Shown here piece after piece: positions 25,201 through 35,962 of a DNA stretch of 64,000 nt. The position numbers were made by a program, and so were the translations under genes. How positions within the stretch are numbered: the first letter of the stretch is position 1; each line of letters opens with the position of its first letter. The stretch is from Branchiostoma floridae (taxonomy: Eukaryota; Chordata; Leptocardii; Amphioxiformes; Branchiostomatidae), in assembly GCF_000003815.2 (NCBI RefSeq), contig NC_049983.1, positions 19,806,338 to 19,870,337 of the forward strand, read 5' to 3'. The notes under the pieces were generated by a model. The model was not told where the DNA came from. It made no database searches and saw nothing but the letters and a program-made list of their open reading frames with translations.

Positions 25201-28200
25201 TTTTTTGCTTGAAAACAAACATAGTCCACAACAAAGAATGACACAGACACGGGAAAATCTGGAATTAAACCGGGTCTTCGTGGCCGCCAGATTATCATCA
25301 AGGAATTGGGGCATGCGAAGGATGTAGCCACTGGTGGCGGGGCATTACACTGGAACAGGCAGTTTCTGATGATAAAAATACGTTTCCATCACTGACTACA
25401 TGTATGTTTAACGAGAAAATGCCTTTTCAAACAGAAAAAAACATGCTGCAGGCATATGATCCACTTCCCTCACCGGCGACAGTCTCTCTTTAGACATGTG
25501 ACGAATAGTCGCCGGCCCCCCGCTGAAGGGTTACACAATAATTCCAATAAAAACCACAACTATTTTGATCCTCTTTAGACAGCCTAAAAATATCGTCGCC
25601 CGCGACGTTGTCGACAACAACAGTCGCAAGACTATAGGGCTGTGTACCTAAATACCCGTACCTGTACCGTACCTAAAAAACTGCTTAGGTACAGGTCTGG
25701 AGCTAAACATCTGTGTACCTGCACCTGTACCTAAACAGTCCAAATTACTATTAAACACTACTTTTTAAGACTGCTGGACAAGTAAATCCGAATCAAGAAT
25801 GACAATAGTGATAATCTTGCAGTTGAAACTTCAGAAAACTTGCAAAGAAATTGTTTTGAGATTCAAATATGTAATTGCCCATACAAAGAGGACAATTTAT
25901 GACAATAAAAGACAGTTACATGTAGCTACATGTTTAACTTGCATATACTTGGTTAAACTTTTTTAGGTACAGGTGCAGGTCCGGACCTGTACCTAAACCC
26001 GCGTACCTGTACCTGTACCTGTACCTGTACCTGAAAATTTGTTAAGGTACACAGCCCTACACGACTATATAAGTGTCTGTTTGAAGTGGCCCTAAACTCT
26101 CAACAAGCTGATGATCTTACCCTCCTTAGCCAGGAACCAAAGTGCTCTCTGCATCACCTCCGTATCCAGGCAACAGTTCAGGAATGCCCGGGCATCGTTC
26201 TCTTCCTGCTGTGTCGTGTACCTAGGCAGGCCTGTGCCGTAGTTGTTCACCAAGTTCTGGAGGGCTAAACACATTTAATTAATACATACATTAGTTGATG
26301 AAGGTTAGACATCCAGGTAAAAAGATATGCCAAAAAAGCAGCTACTCAAGCAACAGTGAGTGGATATGATTTGGGAAATGGTGAGATCACTGAGATGTTA
26401 GCATCCACTATCTTTTGTCAGTGACACAGTTTTGGGTGAAATACATACACTACTTAATACATCCTTCTACATTAAACAGCAAGGCTGTAGTAGACGTGTG
26501 TTCAATATGCCGATATAGCCTGATTATTGTCCTGATATGAGGCACACCAAAACAAAGTGTGCTAGCATCCAAGGGGGGATTCATAGAATTGAAGACGAAT
26601 AAAATTCAACACTGGAACGAGAAGTTCAAGCAATTTCAAACAATATTGTCAAGGCAATATCCTCATTTTTAAGAGACAAATGACTGAATCCTTACCTGAG
26701 ATAGCACTGTTCACTGTGCTGCACCACAGTCACAGATAATAACAGGCAGGGTTCTAGCTAGTGCATTTTAGCGTAGTGGGCCACTACGCTAAAATTTGTG
26801 ACCCCTACGCTAAAAAATAGTAAAATAAGGGCCACTACGCTAATTTTTAACTAGTGTAGTGGTGCTTTGCTGTCATTTGCTTGTTCAACAAATATTATGA
26901 CTTATCAATGTCTGAAAAATGAAATATGATGATATGCCACTCAAAACTGACCCCCAAATCCTAACTTTTAACTCTATATCTTCAAATCTCTACCTGGATG
27001 GACCAAGACCCCCTTCCACACCAACCTCCTGATTAGTCGCTTCGCTACCATGCCATTCCCACTACGCTAAAATAAAATCCTAAAATGACAGGTGTATTTA
27101 AGACAGCAATAAGTTATTTTCATAAGCAGAAAATGATGGGCATAAGTGCGCAACAGCATTTGTGGTTAATTCTACATCTGTCACCTATTCAACGTTTATG
27201 TTCAGTTCACAGATGCTCTGGTCTCCAACCTGAACAATGTCAATAATTTCCATAACTTGAAAGTTTATCTGTATTGGTTCAAAAAAAGAACTTCCCCAAA
27301 TTTTCCACTGACCAACTTCAGTTTGTCATTCCTTGACACAGACTGGAGTTGATCAGTTGAAAATTTGTATGAGTCAATGTTTTTGTGTTTGGGGTTACAG
27401 ATCCAGAATAACAATATCAGGATTGTATTTTGGTGACCAAAGGATGCTAATGCTCACCTCTGTAAGTTGGGATGATTTCCAAGTTGTAACGAGCAACAAA
27501 GGGAAACAGCTTGTCACCCTATATCAAAAGTGGATAACACAAATGTAAGTAACAATGACACTTTCTCCACACTGACTCTAGCAATAGAAAAGATACTGAA
27601 CAACAAGTAACATGAATATTTGAATTCTTTGTTGGTAAAAGATTGTGTGATGCAAGTACATGACACTTACTAAGTATTCAAGTCAAAGAGTGTGCTTCAT
27701 TGAGCCTGAAACATGAAGACACAGTCAACCTAGATGAAAAATACATTTTTTTAATCATGGAAAGGCCATACGTACATAAAGATCTACTTCATAATCTTCC
27801 CCTCTCCACAGATGGTTCTGGTCAAGCATCCACAGGGTGGAACAGATGTCAGACTGCATTTTTATCTGTAAAGGGTAACATAACATTAAGACTTTAGTCG
27901 TACATTGTTTAGGGGGATGGTTTAGCCAAATGTTGGCATCATGTTGACATAACAGTTAGGGTGTTTGGCTCAGTACAAGTCCCGGTTTCAATCTACTTAC
28001 AAGCCACAAAAGATTTTACTCCTGGGAAAGGCACTTTACACAAATTTCCTCACCTCACTGAGTGGATCAAACAAATCTGTCTGGATATGCAGCTTGCACT
28101 TTTCATTGAAATGATGACTCTGAAGTACAAACCCAGTGTGTTATGCCTTGGTTGTACCCGACATGCAATACAAACAACTGAAAAGTGCTTGGTTCAAAGA

Positions 28201-29961
28201 TACATAACTTGTGCATGCCATGTGACTATCATTCATTGGTGGAGAAGTATGGTCCCATGACACAAAGATCATGTATTTCTTACTTTGTTTTTCACTTAAA
28301 ATCATCATATTTCACTACGATAAACCATCATTTTGGGGCCAAATGACTTGAAATTTAGCATAGGTGTAAAGAGTAAGAAATCATCTCAAGGTGTTTTTTT
28401 ACATCTTTCTACTCCACAAAACTGTTAATCTTTTAAGTTTTTGAGGAGTTCAATGGGAGAGACATCACTTTGTTTGAGTGCAGTAATATTGTTTTAACTG
28501 TAGTAATTTTGGGATGGAGAGGGAGTGAACTTTGCTGCACTGCCTTTCTAGTATTACCCGCTTCTGTCGGAATGTGTCTGGCCTTGCGGCAGCCCCATGG
28601 TCCTCGTGCTTTCCAACCTAAATACAGACAATATGGTACAAAAACATGATATCAATGAAAACACTGAACTTGATAGTGAGTGAAGACATATGGATGGTCA
28701 TATTTACATTAATTATCTGCAAATTTGATGGTGTCATTATGAACAAATACTTTACAAGAGCTTAGAAAGCTGTATTATTAGGCATACACAAGGAAGCACA
28801 TCATAAGTAAATCAGTCGCAACACAGAGATCGAGTGAAGAGTAAATTGTAATGGTGGTGGCACGGTGGCCTTGTGGTTAGGGTTGTTGACTCAGAACCTG
28901 GAGGTTCTCAATTTGAATCCCTGACAGGTCCCAATGTTGTGGCAGTTGTGCCCATGAGAAATGCACTTTAGTTTACAATAATTTCCTCACGCAACTCTGG
29001 GATAAAATGAGTACCGAGTTTGAGGTAGGGACGTCCTTTGTCACAAACGAAGATCATGTGTTTGACGACTACTACATGTAGTATCCTCGACACAAACCTG
29101 GTGTGTTACGCTATGAGGTGGTTAACCGGGTATAGAATACAAGCAATACAATTAAACAAGGCAGAAGAATTACTAGTAAGTGGGCCTTAGAATAGATTCT
29201 GTCCTGTTTCATCCTGTGTAGATTACATGGTATCAGTATACTATCACTGCTGAAATATTGACTTTTCAGAAGAAAGCTGAACCCTACCGTCTCTTGAGCC
29301 CTCTCAGTGCTGGTTGGTACTTTAGGAGTTGTTGCAGAAGCATCAGTCTGACTCTGAGTGTGCCTCACTGGGCCTCCCTTCACTGTGGGGTCAACACGGT
29401 GGGAGTTGTCACAATCCTGGCCGTTTTTCACAGTGTCGCTCGTCTTCTTGTCACTTGTCTGGCCGGGGACCACCTTGGGGGCCTTTGTTTTGTTCTTTGC
29501 TTCCCGGTAGCGGTCGACGATGTTCCGCAGCGTGGTGTTCTTGAGTAGTCCGTCCGCTCCAAGTGCAGGAAGCAGGAACTTGTGTCTGCAGCTGGGGCAC
29601 CGAACATGCTGCATGGAGAAAATTGTTTGTTTGCATTAGACAACAGCAAGTACACAGCTTATCCAGACCAAATTGATACCAGAACAAAAACCAATGTGCA
29701 TACTGATGTCATCTATAGTCTAGAATTGACTCACAGTGGCCATATCGACAGATATTGCTTGTTGCCATGTGTACTGTAGTAGTAGGATTACAGGTATTCT
29801 GCAATCTTCCATGTTTACGTTACCTTCTGTGCCGCACCTATCCCAACAAAGAATACGCCGGCGCACCTTTTACACAGACTGTGTGCACAGGGCAGGAGTA
29901 CCGGCTGTTCGTACAGGTCCAGGCAGACCGGACAGGTCAGTTCTTCAGCAAGGGACTCCAT
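22257..29961 (-). CDS. gene A: RING / decayed B-box / EndoU fusion
   Basis: Exons in transcription order: 29961-29824, 29608-29288, 28617-28558, 27865-27776, 27518-27458, 26264-26121, 23892-23799, 23341-23212, 23102-22839, 22708-22673, 22505-22257; 528 residues. The N-terminus is a complete RING of MID1 type ([21 protein letters not shown], then CPSCRHKF). B-box 1 has lost most zinc ligands in frame. A 20-residue exon ([14 protein letters not shown]) is half of a B-box 2. The rest is a whole EndoU domain: [44 protein letters not shown]. EndoU proteins cleave RNA at uridines using two histidines and a lysine. Here the second histidine (usual GFHNW) is glutamine (GLQNW), so activity is doubtful. 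An 83-residue C-terminal module ends the protein. Exon sizes and phases match gene C, which supports the model. Ligase activity is inferred from the RING. Confidence 0.82.
23401..23630. mobile_element. hAT-like MITE, TAGGGCTGGGTACC family, degraded copy
   Basis: Left end TAGGTGTGGGTTCCAG and right end CTGTACCAGTCCCCATCCTTA are decayed versions of the family ends. Flanks GTTCTTAT (23393-23400) and GTTTTTAT (23631-23638) form an 8 bp duplication with one mismatch. It lies in an intron of gene A. A sequence resembling its middle occurs near 38720-38810 in gene C. Confidence 0.6.
24078..24742. mobile_element. foldback element in an intron of gene A
   Basis: Two inverted arms of about 250 bp (24078-24326 and 24493-24742) are similar over their full length, with scattered substitutions and small indels. 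The spacer is about 165 bp. Both arms begin GTATACAGAACATCC when read outward-in. No transposase is encoded. No clear target duplication is seen at the ends. The two arms contain matching open stretches in mirrored frames, a by-product of the palindrome. Confidence 0.7.
25635..26059. mobile_element. hAT-like MITE, TAGGGCTGGGTACC family, copy 3
   Basis: Ends are TAGGGCTGTGTACC and GGTACACAGCCCTA. Flanks CAAGACTA and CACGACTA give an 8 bp duplication with one mismatch. The interior is rich in CCTGTACCTGTACC repeats. It lies about 60 bases into the intron after the 144 bp exon of gene A. Confidence 0.75.
26765..27070. repeat. dispersed repeat with TTTTAGCGTAGTGG palindrome
   Basis: The left part contains ATTTTAGCGTAGTGG followed by its inverse, and the right part ends with CCCACTACGCTAAAAT. 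The motif CACTACGCTAA recurs several times in either orientation. It looks like a degraded small DNA element with terminal inverted repeats; its exact ends and a target duplication are not clear. Confidence 0.5.
27961..28110 (+). repeat. probable SINE fragment
   Basis: It contains a degenerate tRNA-like head (GGCTCAGTACAAG, CCCGGTTTCAATC) followed by GGGAAAGGCACTTTACAC and ATTTCCTCAC, a body related to that of the element at 28855. It lies in an intron of gene A upstream of the 90 bp exon. Confidence 0.4.
28855..29118 (+). repeat. tRNA-derived SINE
   Basis: The head resembles a tRNA gene: A-box-like TGGCCTTGTGG at 28866-28876 and B-box-like GGTTCTCAATTTGAATCC at 28903-28920. The body has AATGCACTTTAG and ATTTCCTCACGC, a pattern common in tRNA-derived SINEs of animals. 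It does not look like a functional tRNA because the acceptor stem does not close. It lies between the first exons of gene A, on the opposite strand. Confidence 0.55.
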
Positions 29962-30900
29962 CTCGCCTTACTCAGATTCCTATAATCCAAGCCCTGATTT
30001 GTCAAAGAATTTGTGAGATTAAATGGTCACGAATGACATCATTTACATAACACAACAGTGACAACACTTCTCCAAACTACAACTGTGAACAGCCATGCAT
30101 GGCTTTGCCCAGCCTTTGTTTTGCAACAACAGCAATTATTCAAAACAGATGTCTCACACTTGAGAAGAGGTGTTATCAGATAAGAGTTACATCTTATCCC
30201 GCATGGAGACAGATTCATTTCTGTAATCAACAGTTTTCCTTTACACAATATTAAACCCTTGTTTCCTAGAGATTCCAACAACCCCATGTAACCCTAACGG
30301 TCATGAACAGCCCACCTTGCTTGGTGGAGTGAGTGCCCTATAATTTTTTCTGCAAACCCAGAACTTATAACTTGTGGGTTCGAACTTGAAAGGCTTAAAA
30401 AGACTTCTCTGTCAGGCGACGACATTCTCACCATATTCTGTTTACCCTTTATCTTCCACATTTACTCTGTTATGAAGTCTCCTTTATTAGAGTAAAACTG
30501 AAAATGAACTCGTTTGCTTGCAGCTTGGGATTTTTTCGGCGCGCCCCAACCCACGCGGGCGAAGAGAAACATCCGCCATTTTTGTTTTCCTCAGAAAATG
30601 TTGCCGAAGGCATCCAAATTTCAAGGTTACGACCTAGTCTTCTGCTTGGCAACAATACCAACTTATTTCCAAACGAATATTGATATAATTCAAGATTTGA
30701 ATGGACCACGTGAGGAGTATCTTGACATAAACACAAGCAGAGAGCACCGAGAGATAACCACCATGTCGGGACATCATCTTCTAGGTAACGTTACAAGACC
30801 CTGTAAACTACAGGAGACATCTTGAGACCAACTCTAGCGGTGAAGTGGACAAGGACATAAACAGCGACGACGACAACAACAACAAAATCATCATTCTTAC

Positions 30901-30965
30901 CTGCTTGGCGCATGAAAAACTGAGCAATGTGGTGCTCGGCTTGGGGCGATGCACTTGGGGCAACT
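30901..30965 (-). other. probable 5' non-coding exon of gene A
   Basis: A strong donor (GCAG before GTAAG) at 30901 follows sequence similar to that above the donor at 46196 in gene C: both contain AAAACTGAGC, GATTTGGG-like and TGCACTTGG motifs on the plus strand in the same order. It lies about 0.9 kb upstream of the ATG exon. The 5' limit is not defined. Confidence 0.45.
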
Positions 30966-31067
30966 CAGGACGTTTGACACCTTGGCAGTTCCGCTCTTAC
31001 TCTTAGCCAATCAGAGGACATCATGGATGCCAGGCCGTCTCCAGGGAATACATGCGGCTCCAGTGCT

Positions 31068-31170
31068 CTCCAAGCAGATGTTGGTGGGAAGACTGGGACC
31101 AATGGGTCCACCATATGAAAGATCATGGGGCAATAAGAAGGTCATAATCTTCCAAACCAACATTTGTTCG
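31068..31170. mobile_element. small hairpin element, CTCCAAGCAGATGTT family
   Basis: Begins CTCTCCAAGCAGATGTTGG and ends with CCAACATTTGTTCGGGGAG, an imperfect inverse. It is similar in size and termini to the element at 9421 and to the one at 57029. Confidence 0.5.
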
Positions 31171-32961
31171 GGGAGAAGGCTCTATGATCATCTAGGACCA
31201 ACATGACACACACCCTCCCCCGACTTCATGATGCCGAATCGTTTTGCCGATTGGCTTAGTGAACGAACTCTTGATCATTATATCCAGGTGATACTGGTAA
31301 CGTTAGTTTACTACTCAGAACTTATTAGATGTTAATAGGGCCAAATTAAAATCACATTGGTATGCAAGAGGCATTGTGGTGATTGCCGTGAAAGAAAAAC
31401 TGAACGGTAGAAAGGGAAGTGAATACACAGAGAAGCTGGAAGATACATCAACATACAGGACAGTATTCTTTTCAATCTTTCAGGATCTTTCAGCACAAGC
31501 ACGTACGTTTTTCTGTTCTTACTTACCCAATCTTTCCTGGTCAACTCCTTACACACCTGACCATTTTCTGTAAGCATGGTATAGGTAACGTAATACGCAC
31601 AAAGTTTAAGACACAAACATACTGATAGCATTAAGGAACTTTTTTTTGTTTTCCAGACACAGTGAAGTTTCCATATGTCAGCATTATCATATATCTGCTT
31701 AGCTTGGTAGGACACTGAAGATTCCTTGTCACATTTCTCTCTTACCAGGTAATGCAAAGCCTGAAAGCTGACTAAAAAGTCTAAATTTGCCTAACTCAAA
31801 CATTCAGAACGCACCATTGACTGTAATAATAGCGTGACTCTGATTGACTAAGGTAAATATCACTACATCAGGAGACCTACAACAATAGAAAATCGTCAGA
31901 ACTTAGACTTTACTTGTCCATAAACAAGAACATTATGTTAGGCATTATTCAAAGCTGTGTCATCAGGTTTACAGGAATAAAATTACGTGAACCAAAACGA
32001 CGTGTTCATCATATCATAGGAATCGGTTTCACGGAGGCTCACCAATGTTGTTTAACTGAGAGAATTCATAGACTGAAGTACATGTACAATCAAACTGACA
32101 AGACGAAATGTTTGCTACCGATACAAATAACACTCACCCATACAAAAGCACAATCAAGACTATCACGTAATGACAGGTGATCACTCAATAGGGCAAATAC
32201 AATAAAAGGCTACATTTGTTTGAGGTGTATATGCACCAACTAACTTAGCAAGACAGAAACCTGAAGAGCGAAGTTCTGCATTTTCTATATTCAATTCATC
32301 AGCGAATCCAACTCGTGCTTTCAGTTGTTCATATGATCATAGACATAGATCCTGTTAACGTTGATACAGGCTGTATGAACTACACGCATCAACATACAGT
32401 TCTGCCTAATACATGTATTTTAAAAAAAGATGAATCAGACAAACAAAATAAAGCAAAGGATTATCCGATAATATCCATAGCCTGTACATAAAATATACGA
32501 TTACACGTGAAGATATTAGTCCGATGTGATAGTACAAAGACCGATACCGACGGTGTTCTGGGTCATTCTCAAAATTCGTATTTGGATCGGACATGTGAGT
32601 TACTAAGAAATCACACAGTAAATAATCTTGGGGATAATTCACATACCCCTTTCTAGTTGACTTAGTAACCGTCACTACCTGAACTAACTTGATGAACTAT
32701 GTCATTCTATCTCAACTTAATCCAAAGTAATGAAAACATGTGTTTGCCGTACACTAGCACTTTTTGTTATTGCTAGGATGTTGATCCCCCACTCAAGGAT
32801 ACAGATAGTTACTGAATTACAAAAATGTAACAATACACAGAAAACAGCTATGGCTTCGAATTCAGATGTGCCCAACCTAAAGAGGCCACTGCAAAGCACA
32901 TAAATATAATCATGCTGTAACCCCCATGTTTATGCACTACGTACACTATCCCTGCTTAAGA

Positions 32962-35900
32962 TTACTCTAACCCTAAGGCAAGACGATCGTTATACCTATC
33001 ACGTCGACGCCCGCGCATTTGACCTCCAGCATTTGGCGCATTCGTAACAGACATGTCGTCGTCCGCCACGGCACGTGGGTATTCTGTCGCGTAACGGTTA
33101 AGTTTAGATTGGAGACCACTTTCTGTGGGAGACATGAAAACACAAAGTAAGAATCATGTGCTGGTATTTAACGAACACACCGCGGTCGTCTTTGAATGAT
33201 TTTTAGTACTCCAGACAATATCGCCATCCTTATGAAAGATGCATAAGTCTTTATTACACTATTGATCATTATTAAACCAACTTACCACCGCGTGTTGTTG
33301 TGAATTTCACAGGTTTGGAATTAGCTATTCCTGAAGCGTTGACTGAAACGACGACAACCGAGTAGGTCGTGTTCTCCTCCAGATCATGGAGTTTGTTGGA
33401 GGCGGTGGTGAAGTAAGCTGTCTGTTGCCAATCTTTAACACCCTGTTTTGCTTTTCCATACCAAATTTTGTATTTGTCAACTGGCGTGGTCCCCCCTGCA
33501 GCCCAGTACACGGTGATGTGGTCACGACCAGCCGTGCACTTGTCGGTTAGGATCCTTGGCGGTTCTGGGGCTAAACAATGGATTAAACTTCATTCATTAG
33601 TGACAATCACAACAACTGTTATTCATAACATTTCCAGAGAAACACTTCAGCTCTCCTGATCTAGTACCCAATCACCAATCAAGCATATAATCCTGCTCTT
33701 GTTTATAAAAAAAATCATACCTTGCAGAAAGTCCAGTGACGACACCTTCTGTTCCAGGTCGGAGACCTCAAGAGTGTTGTGGATGAACTTGTCGGTGGTG
33801 TTCAACTCACGTTCCTCCAAAAATTTGAAGGCAGCGATTCTGCCAATGAAAGAACACTCTTGTTGACGTAGTTCACATCAGACGTAAAATATGAAAGAAG
33901 CATTGATTATCGCAAAAGATAGAATATTTGGTCTCAGATTATTCTTACCTGTCTTCCACTGATTTGGATACCTAAAGAAAAGAAAAGAAAGGGGACTTAA
34001 TAAACATCGAATACATCTTATTTTATACATAACATTCGCATCGCATCACAATCAATCGAAATGGTTTCATTGTACGAATATGTGTTCTCTGTACATGTGT
34101 TACAAACAATGCTAACATTACGACAACTACATCATATTACGTTATCCTACGCAGTGTACTTGGGCTGACTTCCCAATATTGGAGGCGTTCTGATTCAAGA
34201 TGAGCTTGCAAGAGCATCGATATGGTACCTGTAGAAAGGTGATGGGATCCTCTTCATTCAGCAGTGCTTCAGCCTCTGTAATAGCAGCTGAGATGCCGGT
34301 CCCGGTGTTTGCCCACTGGTCCAGCTGCTGGCCCAATGTCATCAGCTTGTCATTCTTCTCCTCGTCAACCTTTGCCTGCAGCACATCTTTCCTCTTCATG
34401 ATGGCGGCAATCAGGGTTTGGGCAAACGCTTCCACTCGCTCTTTAATGTCAGAACAATTTTTCTGCATCGAAGGAAGTACAAAATACAATGTATACATTT
34501 TGATAGAAGAAATAATCTCAAATACTTAAGAATGATATTTGAAACGTCAATAATCCAAAGTATAACAGTTTCGCTTTACATACGCGTCAATTTTAACTCA
34601 TTGAGCAATGCAAATCTATATTTATACCAGCCGAAATATAAGGACAGCTTTACCTCAGCATCTGTCATCATCTGTTGGATCTTATCCACGAAACACTCTA
34701 CTTCTGCGTTTTGCTGAATCAGTCCCGCGACTCCTCCGCCAATGGATTCCTTCAAAATATCAACAAAGAAGTATGATATCAATTAAGTGACTGACATCCT
34801 GTGCCATACTGTTAACCCCACTCCACCCCCACCACATACACACACACACACACCTCACCGCCGAGTCAACCTTGCAATTGTGTCCACACCAATACCTTTA
34901 AAATGATTCTGCTTAAGTCTTATATAATTACCTTCTTCTGTTTGAATGTGTCTGACACCGCGGCGACCTCATGGTCCTTGTGTTTTCCAACCAGTTTGCA
35001 CAGAGAGCAGACAAGACACTCGTCTGTCTCACAGTACATGTTCACCTGTGAACGGAAGGTAACAAGGAATGAGAAAGTATTGAAGTACTGTCATTCTTTA
35101 TGCATGTCCAGAACAGAGGATACAAAACAAGAAGTTTCGGTGGAGTACCGAAGAAAGCAAGATGTTAGAAGATCTTAGAAGTCTTCCGAAGATCTTCCCA
35201 CGTGCCAAATCATCCATTCCTTAGTATGATATGCGCCTACGGACACACCAAAAACAATACCTCTCGTAAAACTCCCTTCCATGGGGGTAATGATAAGTAT
35301 CCGTCAAAAATCAAACCTACCTTTTCCTGTATGTGCTCTGTACACATCAGTACTTTGGGAGTTGCTGATGATGCTTCAATCAATGTGTGCCTGGCCAGCC
35401 CTGCCTTCATGGGATGGTATTTCGCTAAACATGCTTCACAATAGGAGGTGTCACAGACTAGGCAGGTTTTCACGGCATCGGCCGGTGGCTCACCGTCGCA
35501 CATCTCACACGGGACTGCCTTGGGGACCTTTGTGTTGTTCTTTGTTTCCCGGTAGCGGTCGACGATGTTCTGCAGCGTGGTGTTTTTGCGTAGCCCGACC
35601 ACTCCGAGTTCGGGAAGTTGGAACTCGTGTCTACAGGTTGGACATTCAACATGCTGCTCCTGTGCACACAAGTTATGACAAAAGTTATGTATCTGCTTTG
35701 ATAAGTTGGCTTGACGTCAGATCTTATCACCTTAGACTTACTTTGATGTTGATACAAATGACTGTGTTCATACTTCCAATATTTACGTTACCTTAGGCAC
35801 CACCCCTTGCCCAGGAGGTTGTGGATGGGGTTTCCTCAAGGCTTCAGCAAAAACGTCGCCGGCGCACCTCTTACACAGACTGTGTGCACAGGGCAGGAGT

Positions 35901-35962
35901 ACAGGCTGTTCGTATAGGTCCAGGCACACCGGACAGGTCAGTTCTTCAACAAGGGAATCCAT
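32962..35962 (-). CDS. gene B: MID1-like TRIM with truncated SPRY
   Basis: Exons in transcription order: 35962-35792, 35659-35321, 35045-34932, 34749-34654, 34462-34229, 33971-33949, 33839-33721, 33570-33286, 33122-32962; 513 residues. Order: RING ([29 protein letters not shown]), B-box 1 (CEMCD...CLVC...CEAC...H), B-box 2 ([25 protein letters not shown]), coiled coil, a COS-like helical stretch, one FN3 domain ([18 protein letters not shown]), then the first part of a SPRY (DDDMSVT) that soon meets a stop. This is the class I TRIM layout of MID1/MID2, which are microtubule-associated E3 ligases. The RING and both B-boxes keep their zinc ligands. A 23 bp microexon is shared with gene D at the same place. 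The second exon could start six bases later (35653). Neighbours A and C share its N-terminal exons. Confidence 0.85.

Larger units (their letters stand above)
29962..32961. other. 5' region of gene A and 3' region of gene B
   Basis: Both genes are on the minus strand. A non-coding first exon of gene A probably lies just above 30901. A hairpin element occupies about 31068-31170. An open stretch at 31332-31757 (-) has no recognisable domain and I do not call it. The remaining sequence below the stop of gene B shows no further SPRY exon. Confidence 0.55.

Noticed and set aside
28855-28940. Possible tRNA gene
   Set aside because: A- and B-box-like motifs are present but the acceptor stem does not form, and a SINE body follows.
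31332-31757. 141-codon reading frame (-) downstream of gene B
   Set aside because: Checked as a possible continuation of the SPRY of gene B. It has no SPRY residues and no suitable acceptor.
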